From: an uncultured Myxococcales bacterium
GTDB lineage: Bacteria > Myxococcota > UBA727 > VGSZ01
Assembly: GCA_903952805.1 (NCBI GenBank)
Contig: CAJBHN010000554.1
Location: 1-6,768 of the forward strand
Direction: 5' to 3'
Length of the DNA stretch: 6,768 nt
The notes below the pieces were generated by a model. The model saw nothing but the letters and a program-made list of their open reading frames with translations. It was not told where the DNA came from and did no database searches. Shown here one piece after another: positions 1 through 6,718 of this stretch. A program made the translations under genes and the position numbers. Positions within the stretch are counted from its first letter, which is position 1, and the number at the start of each line of letters is the position of its first letter.

Positions 1-17
1 GGGCATTCAAACCTCCA

Positions 18-52
18 ACCTCGACACAACGGTCCATGGTAGCGGTCGAGGT
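18..52. repeat. 8-bp perfect inverted repeat
   Basis: ACCTCGAC at 18-25 is exactly reversed and complemented by GTCGAGGT at 45-52, with a 19-base spacer that contains the palindrome CCATGG. No T-run follows on either strand, so it is not an obvious intrinsic terminator. It could be a protein-binding site or a chance structure in non-coding DNA. Nothing coding was recognised in 1-136. Confidence 0.35.
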
Positions 53-92
53 GAGCAGGGGCAAACAACAGGGCACCGTGCGACACTTCCAG

Positions 93-124
93 AAAAGTTG
101 ACGGATGCCGCGCTGGGTGCGTCA
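93..124 (-). terminator. weak candidate terminator after the NTF2-like gene
   Basis: Read on the minus strand, a 5-bp stem (TGACG at 124-120 with CGTCA at 103-99) is followed after two bases by TTTT (96-93), starting 13 bases beyond the stop codon at 137-139. The loop is long (16 bases) and the stem short, so this is only a weak match to a rho-independent terminator. Its position just downstream of the last minus-strand gene is the main support. Confidence 0.22.
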
Positions 125-136
125 GTGTGTTGAGGG

Positions 137-634
137 CTAGCGCGTCGACATCCGCTGGTCCTGGAATCGCTTCAGCCCCTGGTTCGCCCGGGCCCGCACT
201 TTGTTCTGCAGCAGCGGCGACCAGCCCAGCAGTACCCCTGGCAGACCCAATGCCATGCGCGACCAGCGCCAGAGGTCGAAGCGGTCGGTGTGTTCGACGA
301 TACGGTCGTTGCCATCGAATCGAAAGGTCGCCTTGATTCGGTTCACGACCGTGCGTCGTGCAGGGCCGAAGCGATACCGGGCAACCCAGTGGGCGTGGCC
401 TGCGCCGCTTTCGTCGACGGCGATGTCGCTGGCGACGACAACGAGGTCACCTTTGGCCCGCTCGCACAGCATGCGCCACATGTCGCCCGCGTCCCGGCCT
501 CGCAGGTGTTGGAAGACCGGGTCGGAGAAGACGACGTCGTCGGCGTAGCAGGCGGCCATGCCCTCGGCGTCATGGCGGGCAAAACACTCGTAAAACCGGC
601 GGACCACATCAGTGCGCATCTGGCCTTGTGACAT
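137..634 (-). CDS. NTF2/SnoaL-like family protein
   Basis: Small cytoplasmic protein of 165 residues from the chosen start, with no signal peptide or membrane segment. The N-terminal stretch (VVRRFYECFARHD, then MAACYADDVVFSDPVF) is the typical opening of the NTF2/SnoaL cone fold: two helices followed by the first strand that lines the pocket. The later part (residues about 60-125, with HWVARYRFGP and RIVEHTDRFDLWRW) matches the curved sheet of the fold. A basic C-terminal tail (LLGWSPLLQNKVRARA) resembles a subgroup annotated only as nuclear transport factor 2 family protein. Members include ketosteroid isomerases, polyketide cyclases and many proteins of unknown role, so no reaction can be assigned. 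Start choice: the reading frame opens at a GTG at 667; ATG at 634 places the first helix near the N terminus as usual, and ATG at 619 is also possible. It lies downstream of the HNH gene on the same strand and may share its transcript. Confidence 0.85.
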   Translation of the reverse strand: MSQGQMRTDVVRRFYECFARHDAEGMAACYADDVVFSDPVFQHLRGRDAGDMWRMLCERAKGDLVVVASDIAVDESGAGHAHWVARYRFGPARRTVVNRIKATFRFDGNDRIVEHTDRFDLWRWSRMALGLPGVLLGWSPLLQNKVRARANQGLKRFQDQRMSTR

Positions 635-721
635 GGCGACGCGCAGGTGGTCGACTCGGTCTTTCACTGAGACGTTGGCGTCCGTGCGTGCAGATGTTGG
701 GCACGGTTTGACGCGCGGGCC

Positions 722-1339
722 CTATTCGTCCTCGAGCTCGGCGTTCCAGTAGGACGCCGTCACCGGATCGACGAAGGGAGCCCATTCCTTGTAGGGGACC
801 TTGGTGACGCTTGGCGTCAACGATGACCATGATGGCCGCCTGGGCTCCTTCAGCAGGCGCAGTCCAGCCTGGATTGGCGTGCGCGCTCCCTTGTTGAGGT
901 TGCAGCGCACGCATGAACACACGACGTTCTCCCACGAGGTTCTGCCACCCTGGGCGCGCGGGACGACGTGATCGAGATTGAGCTGGGCTCGCGGGAAGAC
1001 CTTGCCGCAATATTGACAGGTAAAGGCGTCACGCATGTAGACGTTTTGCCGCGAGAAGCGCACCTGGGTTCGCGGCATGCGGTCATAGGCCTGCAGCACC
1101 ACCACGCGTGGCACCTTGAGCACCATGCGCGGCGTGTGAATCACATCGTCATCGAGCTCGTGACCGAGTTCTGACCACGACGAGAAGTCGAAGGTACGAA
1201 ACTCGGCGTCGAGGGCCCGAGCCGCACCGGAAAACAACAACCCGAAGGCCCGTGCCGCACGGGTGACGGCCACAGGCTGAAATGCTCGGTTGAGCACCAG
1301 CACGCGAACATCCATCGACGGCGACAACATCATCGACAT
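722..1339 (-). CDS. HNH endonuclease family protein (stand-alone)
   Basis: Protein of 205 residues from ATG 1339. The N-terminal part (VRVLVLNRAFQPVAV, then ARAFGLLFSGAARALD) is the conserved lead-in seen in a widespread family of free-standing bacterial HNH proteins. The nuclease core runs from about residue 100 to 150: Cys108-x2-Cys111 (CQYC), then LDHVVPRAQGG with Asp123 and catalytic His124, Asn138, and Cys143-x2-Cys146 (CVRCN) with Asn147. The two CxxC pairs should hold a structural zinc and the His/Asn residues a catalytic metal, so the active site looks intact. The cellular role of this family is not established; DNA repair, defence and nucleic-acid processing are all possible. Start choice: GGAG sits five bases before ATG 1339, while an upstream TTG in frame (1396) lacks support. 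No methylase or restriction partner is nearby. It is divergent from the kinase operon, and the NTF2-like gene follows on the same strand. Confidence 0.9.
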   Translation of the reverse strand: MSMMLSPSMDVRVLVLNRAFQPVAVTRAARAFGLLFSGAARALDAEFRTFDFSSWSELGHELDDDVIHTPRMVLKVPRVVVLQAYDRMPRTQVRFSRQNVYMRDAFTCQYCGKVFPRAQLNLDHVVPRAQGGRTSWENVVCSCVRCNLNKGARTPIQAGLRLLKEPRRPSWSSLTPSVTKVPYKEWAPFVDPVTASYWNAELEDE

Positions 1340-1491
1340 GGTTGCTCCACACCTCAACTGCCATTGCAGAGCGTCACCGCTCGACAACGTTACCAAAACG
1401 GCGTGAGACCCTGAGTTGCAAAGCGGGCGCCGCCATAGTGCTGCCTCGATTGTACCATTCTCCCCGCGCGCGCGCCATTATCCCTGCAGCC
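1340..1491. promoter_or_regulatory. divergent intergenic region between HNH gene and kinase gene
   Basis: These 152 bases separate the two divergent transcription units and must hold the promoters of both unless transcripts start further away. I see no convincing sigma-70 pair and no sigma-54 -24/-12 element. TTGCAA at 1416-1421 is a palindromic -35-like hexamer, but no good -10 box stands at the right distance on either strand. An 11-base alternating CG run lies at 1465-1475, just before the kinase start. The region is inferred to be regulatory from gene orientation only. Confidence 0.4.
1345..1348 (-). promoter_or_regulatory. ribosome binding site of the HNH gene
   Basis: On the minus strand GGAG (1348-1345) lies five bases upstream of ATG 1339. 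It is the only clear Shine-Dalgarno match before any gene start in this window, and it decides the HNH start against the upstream in-frame TTG at 1396 and the later ATGs at 1333, 1330 and 1315. Confidence 0.6.
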
Positions 1492-3615
1492 ATGCTCGCC
1501 ACCCTCGCCACCCAATCCGCCCTCGTGGCCGTCATTGTCTGCGTGGCGTCGGCGGTGGCGCTCTTGTTGCGTTCCACCCAGGGGTCGACGGTCCGCTTCG
1601 CCTTCTTTGCGCTGTCGATGGGGGCGTTTCACGCATCGTATCTGGGTCAGGGGGTCGTGGACGACGTCGACGCCTTCGTCTCGATCCGCGTCATCATGGC
1701 CGCAGTCGCCGTCCTCGCCGCGGACCTTTTCTTCGCCGGCATTTTGGGCGACGTGTCGGCAGGGTCCAGACGACAACGTCGTCGCACCCTGTTCATCGTC
1801 GTCGCCGTTGCCCTCATCGCGCTGACCCCCGCCCTCGAATTCACAGGGGTCACGGCCGGCATCGCCGTCGTGCTGCTGATGGTGGTGCTGGTGCGCCTGT
1901 GGCGTGTTTTGGAGGTGGCTCGCGATATCGAATCCAACGCCGAGCGCACGCGCCTGCGCACACTGGCCTGGGCGGGGGTCATCGCCGCCGTCTTCGCTGG
2001 CCTCGACGTCCTTGCCCTGGGCGGCGTGCCGGTGCCGGCGGTGGGTGGGCTGGTGATGGCCCTCTATGTGTACTTCCTGTCGCAGGCCATCTTGTTGTCG
2101 CGCCTGCTGGACTTGCATGAATTGCTCGGCAAGGTGCTCGTATTTGGTTCGTTGGCCTTGATCCTTGCTGTCGTCTACGGATTTCTGTTTTTGTGGGTCG
2201 GCGACCGTCGCGGCTTTTTCTTGTCCAACACGCTCGTCGCGTCTTCGTTGATCCTGATTCTTTTCGAACCCGTGAAGACTCGACTGGAGGAGACCGCCAC
2301 CCGGGTCTTCTTTCGCGAGCAACTCACGTTCAGCCGTGGCCTGCGTCGGTTGGTGTCGCGATTGATGACAACCATCGAGCTGCCGCGGGCCTTCGCTGCC
2401 GTCCTCGACGAGATCTATGAAGCGAAGCGGGCCACCCACGCCAGCGTGTTCCTGCTCGATCAACGGGGCCTGGCGTTCACGCTGACGGCATTTCGCGGCA
2501 AGGAACCTGTGCGGGGCCTTGATGGCAGTACGCATCCGGCGCTGGTGGCCAACTTGTTGAAGACGAGCACTCCGCTGCTGCGGGAGGCAATGGCTCGTCG
2601 CCTCGGTCGCGGCGACGACCGCGCCTTGTCGACGGGAGACGCGGCTCCCAAACCTGCCGATTCCGCCGCCCATGACGCGGCCTTGCTGGGCGGTATGGAC
2701 GCCCTCAACGCGGACCTGGTGCTGCCGTTGCGGGTGCAGGGAAACGTGGTCGGCTTTTTGTGTCTGCGAGATGAGCGACTGCCGGACGCGTTTGCGTCCG
2801 ACGAAATCGCAGCACTGCTGGCCGTGTGCGACCAACTCGCCATCAACGTTGAAAACTCACGTCTCTTTGGTGTGTTGCGAGAGCGAGACCGGTTGGCTGC
2901 CCTGGGCGAGATGTCGGCGGGCCTGGCCCACGAGATCAGAAATCCATTGGCGGCCATCAAGGGGGCTGCTCAGGAACTCGACCCATCGACCCTGAAGGGC
3001 GATGACCGGGAGTTGATGGAAGTCATCGTCGACGAGGTGAACCGTCTCAACGGCGTCGTCACTGAATTTCTCGATTATGCCCGGCCTTTCCGGGGGACGT
3101 TTGTGGCATTGAGTGTCAACGACGCTGTCCGTCGGACCGCGCAATTGATGCAGCATGATTTGGCCACCATGGATCTGGTCGTCGACCTCGACGACGACCT
3201 CCCGGATATCAGCGGTGATGCTGAACGGCTGCAGCAAGTGCTCATCAACCTGGTGTTGAATGCTGCCGATGCCATGGGACGACAGGGCAGGGTGCATCTG
3301 TCGACGCGCGTGGTCGAGAGCTTCAAAGATGCCGCTCTCCTTGGGCTCAAGGCCCCATCCCGTTCGGTGGAAATCGCCGTTCGTGACGAAGGGCCGGGTA
3401 TTTCGCCGGCGGTGTTGAACCAGATTTTCATTCCGTTCTTCACCACCAAAGACCGGGGCACGGGGTTGGGCCTCGCCTTGTGCCAGCGCATCGTCCAGCA
3501 CCACGGCGGCCAGTTGGAGGTGCGCTCGGTGGAGACGCCCGCCCGCGACCACGGTGCGACGTTCATCATCCGCTTGCCCGCCGTGCCGCGTCGCTCGGCG
3601 CCATCGCCCACCTGA
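1492..3615 (+). CDS. multi-pass membrane GAF sensor histidine kinase
   Basis: Sensor kinase of 707 residues, inner membrane. Residues about 9-259 form eight or nine hydrophobic segments (roughly 9-26, 36-56, 67-86, 98-117, 122-137, 159-180, 184-203, 214-238, perhaps 246-259) with short loops and no sizeable periplasmic domain. A GAF-like domain follows (about 285-460, ending in the LPLRVQGNVVGFLCLRDE strand pair and NVENSRLF helix). The HisKA helix carries the H-box GLAHEIRNPLAAIKG with phospho-acceptor His480. The ATPase domain is complete: N-box INLVLNAADAM (Asn586, Asn590), G1 DEGPGIS (Asp632), F-box FIPFFTTK (649-653) and G2 GTGLGL (656-661). The core is NtrB/PilS-like and the overall order (membrane-GAF-HisKA-ATPase) recalls PrsK-type kinases, but no family member is claimed. 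It should autophosphorylate and pass phosphate to the regulator encoded 69 bases downstream. Start: ATG 1492 directly precedes the first membrane segment; an in-frame TTG at 1342 adds 50 basic, non-domain residues. No Shine-Dalgarno is visible. Confidence 0.93.
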   Translation: MLATLATQSALVAVIVCVASAVALLLRSTQGSTVRFAFFALSMGAFHASYLGQGVVDDVDAFVSIRVIMAAVAVLAADLFFAGILGDVSAGSRRQRRRTLFIVVAVALIALTPALEFTGVTAGIAVVLLMVVLVRLWRVLEVARDIESNAERTRLRTLAWAGVIAAVFAGLDVLALGGVPVPAVGGLVMALYVYFLSQAILLSRLLDLHELLGKVLVFGSLALILAVVYGFLFLWVGDRRGFFLSNTLVASSLILILFEPVKTRLEETATRVFFREQLTFSRGLRRLVSRLMTTIELPRAFAAVLDEIYEAKRATHASVFLLDQRGLAFTLTAFRGKEPVRGLDGSTHPALVANLLKTSTPLLREAMARRLGRGDDRALSTGDAAPKPADSAAHDAALLGGMDALNADLVLPLRVQGNVVGFLCLRDERLPDAFASDEIAALLAVCDQLAINVENSRLFGVLRERDRLAALGEMSAGLAHEIRNPLAAIKGAAQELDPSTLKGDDRELMEVIVDEVNRLNGVVTEFLDYARPFRGTFVALSVNDAVRRTAQLMQHDLATMDLVVDLDDDLPDISGDAERLQQVLINLVLNAADAMGRQGRVHLSTRVVESFKDAALLGLKAPSRSVEIAVRDEGPGISPAVLNQIFIPFFTTKDRGTGLGLALCQRIVQHHGGQLEVRSVETPARDHGATFIIRLPAVPRRSAPSPT

Positions 3616-3630
3616 AGGGCCATTTTCGAA

Positions 3631-3665
3631 CGGCGGCCTGCGGGCGCTATCCCGTGTGACCGCCG
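3631..3665 (+). other. nested hairpin in the kinase-regulator spacer
   Basis: Within the 69-base gap between the kinase stop and the regulator start, CGGCGG (3631-3636) pairs with CCGCCG (3660-3665). Inside it CGGG (3641-3644) pairs with CCCG (3651-3654) around a six-base loop. The structure ends 19 bases before ATG 3685. There is no T-run, so it is not a standard terminator; it could affect mRNA stability, ribosome loading or the kinase-to-regulator ratio, or be incidental to high G+C content. Confidence 0.35.
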
Positions 3666-3684
3666 ACGTGCTAACGACGACAGC

Positions 3685-5259
3685 ATGTCTGCTCGCGTAC
3701 TCATTGCCGACGATGAAGCGTCTCTTCGCAAGGTGCTGTCCTCTGCCCTCAAGCGAGAGGGCTACGAGACCGTCGCTGTCAAAAATGGCGACGAGGCGCT
3801 CGAAGTTCTGGAGGCTTCGGTCCAGCCCGACACCGGCGAACCGTTCTCGCTGGTCATCTCTGATGTGCGGATGCCGGGCCTCGACGGCATGACGCTGCTG
3901 AGCCGCATCAAGCGGCGCTTCAAGGACCTGCCGGTGGTGATGCTCACCGCCCACGGCACCGTCGATCTCGCTGTGCAAGCCCTCAAGCAGGGGGCTTTCG
4001 ATTTCATCACGAAGCCCTACGAGCGCGACGAGCTGCTGGCCGTCGTCAGAAAGGCCATCGCGCACCGCGATCGTGACGAGCGTGAGCCCACGTTGAATGG
4101 TTCGTCGGATGATGAGCGTACCCTGGTGGGAACCTCGCCGCGGATCCAGAGGGTTATCGACGTCATCGAGAAAGTGGCGGATTCGCCTTCGACGGTGCTC
4201 GTCACGGGCGAGAGCGGCACGGGCAAGGAGTTGGTGGCGCTGGCTTTGCACCGAAAGAGCTCCCGGCGAGATAAGCCCTTCATCCGCATCAACGCCGCCG
4301 CCATTCCCCCCGGGCTCATTGAGGCTGAGCTCTTTGGTCATGAAAAGGGAGCGTTCACCGGCGCGGTGACGTCAAAGCCGGGGCGCTTTGAACTTGCCGA
4401 CGGCGGCACGCTCTTCCTGGACGAGATTGGCGAATTGCCGGTCGACATGCAGGTCAAGCTGTTGCGGGTGCTGCAGGAGCAGACCTTCGAGCGGGTGGGC
4501 GGTATAAAGACACTGCACGTCGACATTCGTCTGATCGCCGCCACCAACCGCGACCTCAAGAAAGCCATCGCCGAGGGGAGTTTCCGCGAAGACTTGTATT
4601 GGCGACTCAATGTCATTCCCGTGGAGCTGCCGCCGCTGCGTGAGCGAGCCGAGGATGTCCCGCTGCTCGTCGAGGAATTTCGCAAGAAGCTGAATCGACG
4701 CCTCAACAAGGAGGTTGAGAGCTTCTCCCCCGAGGCCATTGCGATGCTGCAGCGCTACGGGTGGCCCGGCAACATCCGCGAGTTGGAAAATATCGTTGAG
4801 CGCACCCTGTTGTTTTGCGCCAAGCCGGCCGTCGATGTTGATGACCTTCCGCCCGAGTTGGTGGCCAAGGTCGGCCTGTTGAGCGGCACCGTGGACCCCG
4901 TCCGCAATGAACACGACAGCAAGTCGCCCGCGATGGGTGATGTCGTCGCTGACAAGGTGCGGGAATTGGCTCTGGCTGAGGGTGGGTCCATGAAGGACAT
5001 CGTTCGTCAGGCCACCGCCGAGCTGGAGCGGGACTTGATTGCCCGGGCCCTCGACGAGACGCAGGGCAATGTCACGCACGCTGCCCGCCGACTCAAGATT
5101 TCTCGCAAAAGCCTGCAAATCAAGATGAAGGAACTCGGCTTGCGCGAAGTCAAGGACGACGGTGAGGATGGCCGTGGCGGCGAGGACGACGTGAGCGAGC
5201 CGGTGGTGGCTGACGGCGCCGGCGTCAGCGGTCGGACCGCTTCGGGCACTGTCGCTTGA
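3685..5259 (+). CDS. NtrC-family sigma-54-dependent response regulator
   Basis: Cytoplasmic transcription activator of 524 residues with the three NtrC domains. The receiver (1-125) has the acidic pocket Asp9-Asp10, acceptor Asp60 (VISDVRMPG), Thr88 and Lys110. The AAA+ domain (about 147-380) has Walker A GESGTGKE (175-182), the sigma-54 contact loop GAFTGA (222-227), Walker B GTLFLDEI (241-248), arginine-finger region REDLYWRL (301-308) and sensor II GNIREL (362-367). A Fis-type helix-turn-helix lies at about 443-486 (GNVTHAARRLKISRKSLQIKMKELGL within it). All catalytic residues are present, so it should hydrolyse ATP to open sigma-54 RNA polymerase at promoters it binds upstream. Cognate kinase is almost certainly the preceding gene. 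Two oddities: the segment before Asp60 is about six residues longer than in NtrC (around VQPDTGEP), and about 36 residues rich in Asp, Glu and Gly follow the DNA-binding helix. No Shine-Dalgarno precedes ATG 3685. Confidence 0.96.
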   Translation: MSARVLIADDEASLRKVLSSALKREGYETVAVKNGDEALEVLEASVQPDTGEPFSLVISDVRMPGLDGMTLLSRIKRRFKDLPVVMLTAHGTVDLAVQALKQGAFDFITKPYERDELLAVVRKAIAHRDRDEREPTLNGSSDDERTLVGTSPRIQRVIDVIEKVADSPSTVLVTGESGTGKELVALALHRKSSRRDKPFIRINAAAIPPGLIEAELFGHEKGAFTGAVTSKPGRFELADGGTLFLDEIGELPVDMQVKLLRVLQEQTFERVGGIKTLHVDIRLIAATNRDLKKAIAEGSFREDLYWRLNVIPVELPPLRERAEDVPLLVEEFRKKLNRRLNKEVESFSPEAIAMLQRYGWPGNIRELENIVERTLLFCAKPAVDVDDLPPELVAKVGLLSGTVDPVRNEHDSKSPAMGDVVADKVRELALAEGGSMKDIVRQATAELERDLIARALDETQGNVTHAARRLKISRKSLQIKMKELGLREVKDDGEDGRGGEDDVSEPVVADGAGVSGRTASGTVA

Positions 5260-5291
5260 CCTCGACGGCTGGGCCTCCGTAACGTGCCCGC

Positions 5292-6599
5292 ATGCGTCTT
5301 ACGACCCTCGTCGCGTTTGTCGGTGGTGCCCTGTCGGTGGTGGTCTCGGTGCCGGCCGCTGCCGCCACCATCACCGACGTCGCCGACGCTGCTGACGCCG
5401 ACGACCCCATCGACGTCAACCTTGGGGTCGTGTTCGAACTGGTGCGGCACACGGGCCTCATCACCCGTGAAAACACCCAGCCCCCGCCGGACGATCCATC
5501 GGGAAAGTTGCGCAGCGCCAACGTCAAGGAGCTGGAGTGGGAGCGCTTGAAGATGCGCCTGCGTCCACGGCTGGAGGTCGGTATTTTCCGCGATTTGTCG
5601 CTGTTTACCGAGTGGCCTGTGGTGCTCTACGACGCGCAGACGACCCGTTTCGCCGAGGGCACCAGCAGCGGCAACAGCACGATCGTCCGCGACCTCGCCC
5701 CCAATGCCGTACCGGTGGTCGACGGCTGGGAACAGACGGAAGGGTCGGGCAACGCGCTCCCGGAGATCAGCGCTGATGGGAAGTACGGCTTTCCGGGCAG
5801 GCCCTACAACGCCTGGGGCGTCAACCAAGACGGCAGCTTTGCTGGCTACCGCGCCGGCCTCGACAATCCGTCTTTCGGTCTTCGTTGGTCACCGCTGAAC
5901 AACGAACGCGATGAAACCAAACCGACGGTGACGCTGCAGGGTGATTATACGGCGCCGTTTTTCACGCAGATGGATCCGACCGGCGATGTGATCAGCGATG
6001 CGGGCGCCCCCGGCCCTGTTGCCGACGGTCTGCACAAATTCCACTTCAGCACGGGCATGTCGAAGCGCTTCGCCATTTTGGATCCGTACTTCCAAGTCGA
6101 CTACACGATCCCCTTCGTCGGCAACACCACGCAGCAGCTCATCGGTCATCAGCCGCGTCAGTTCGGTGGTTTTGTCGCCGGTGTCGAGATTGTTCCCTAC
6201 GAAGACAAGAGCCTGAAGCAGCGGCTCTCGATGGAATTGTCAGGGTCGGCGACGTATTTCAGCGAGGGCCGGGATTACTCCGAGGTTGCCGATCTCTTCA
6301 AAGAAATGACCTACACCGACCAGTTCGTACGCCTGGGTGGGAAGGCTGGATTGCAATTCAAGACGTTGGATATCTTTTTCATCAACGTGCAGGGCCTGCT
6401 CAATTACGACACGGAGCATTTCCTCACGATTGAAGATTTCGGCAAAGACCTTGGCGACGCCAACGACGAAATCGACCTCGACAACGCGGCTGAGCGCAAC
6501 CCGTTTTACAACCCGGCTCTCGATACGGTCGGTCGTCGCCTCCGTATTGAGCAATCCCTGCAAATGGGTTTCCTGGCGCATATTGGTTTGACCTTCTGA
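5292..6599 (+). CDS. secreted predicted outer-membrane beta-barrel protein, unknown function
   Basis: Protein of 435 residues, family not recognised. Residues 1-25 form a Sec signal peptide (MRLTTLV, hydrophobic core to about 20, PAAAA) with likely signal peptidase I cleavage near Ala25; no lipobox cysteine is present. An acidic linker follows (about 29-40). The rest is rich in alternating polar and hydrophobic strands flanked by aromatic residues, for example around 55-115 (LKMRLRPRLEVGIF, LSLFTEWPVVLY), 210-225 (TVTLQGDYTAPFF) and the last 15 residues, which end in HIGLTF. A terminal Phe on an amphipathic strand is the usual BAM recognition signal of outer-membrane barrels. No plug, TonB box, OmpA-like or enzyme motif was seen, so transport, porin or structural roles remain open. 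It starts 32 bases after the regulator gene, has no visible Shine-Dalgarno, and is followed by a strong terminator, which suggests it is the last gene of the kinase-regulator operon. Confidence 0.85.
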   Translation: MRLTTLVAFVGGALSVVVSVPAAAATITDVADAADADDPIDVNLGVVFELVRHTGLITRENTQPPPDDPSGKLRSANVKELEWERLKMRLRPRLEVGIFRDLSLFTEWPVVLYDAQTTRFAEGTSSGNSTIVRDLAPNAVPVVDGWEQTEGSGNALPEISADGKYGFPGRPYNAWGVNQDGSFAGYRAGLDNPSFGLRWSPLNNERDETKPTVTLQGDYTAPFFTQMDPTGDVISDAGAPGPVADGLHKFHFSTGMSKRFAILDPYFQVDYTIPFVGNTTQQLIGHQPRQFGGFVAGVEIVPYEDKSLKQRLSMELSGSATYFSEGRDYSEVADLFKEMTYTDQFVRLGGKAGLQFKTLDIFFINVQGLLNYDTEHFLTIEDFGKDLGDANDEIDLDNAAERNPFYNPALDTVGRRLRIEQSLQMGFLAHIGLTF

Positions 6600-6631
6600 A
6601 CCAGGTCAGCATCGCTGGCCGCCGTGGATTC

Positions 6632-6656
6632 GCCGCCCCATGTCGGGCGGCTTTTT
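6632..6656 (+). terminator. rho-independent terminator
   Basis: GCCGCCC (6632-6638) and GGGCGGC (6645-6651) form a perfect 7-bp G+C-only stem with a six-base loop, followed at once by TTTTT (6652-6656). It begins 32 bases after the barrel gene's stop codon and should end the kinase-regulator-barrel transcript. Confidence 0.85.
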
Positions 6657-6679
6657 CGTCGGTGCCCGCTGTTCAATCG

Positions 6680-6706
6680 TCAGAGCCGGGCTTGACCCGG
6701 GCCTGA
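6680..6706. repeat. small hairpin built on CCGGG/CCCGG
   Basis: CCGGG (6686-6690) pairs with CCCGG (6696-6700) around CTTGA, and outside a two-base mismatch TCAG (6680-6683) pairs with CTGA (6703-6706). The core resembles short intergenic palindromes of the CCCGGGTCAAGCCCGGG kind seen dispersed in some proteobacterial genomes; that resemblance is from memory and only one copy is present here. No T-run follows. Confidence 0.3.
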
Positions 6707-6718
6707 TGAGCCACTAAG

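Noticed and set aside
1109..1123. Sigma-54-like TGGCAC element
   Set aside because: The -24 part matches but the -12 part reads GCAC instead of TTGC, and it lies inside the HNH coding sequence. No full -24/-12 element was found elsewhere in the window by eye.
722..1339. HNH gene as part of a homing intron, retron or restriction system
   Set aside because: No reverse transcriptase, intron core, methylase or specificity subunit is present; the protein has the layout of the free-standing HNH family.
1342..1491. 50-codon N-terminal extension of the kinase from TTG 1342
   Set aside because: The extension is basic, lacks any domain and would fill the divergent promoter region. ATG 1492 sits right before the first membrane segment.
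1390..2835. Long open frame on the minus strand opposite the kinase gene
   Set aside because: It is antisense to a clear kinase. Its translation is rich in Gln, His, Arg and Gly and shows no domain, as expected for a shadow frame in G+C-rich DNA.
2857..4341. 494-residue open frame on the minus strand across kinase and regulator
   Set aside because: It runs opposite the catalytic domains of two well-supported genes and even spans their spacer. Composition is shadow-like and no family motif is visible.
4372..5828. Overlapping minus-strand open frames opposite the regulator and barrel genes
   Set aside because: Both (4372-5118 and 5007-5828) are antisense to supported coding sequence and show no domain or start signal.
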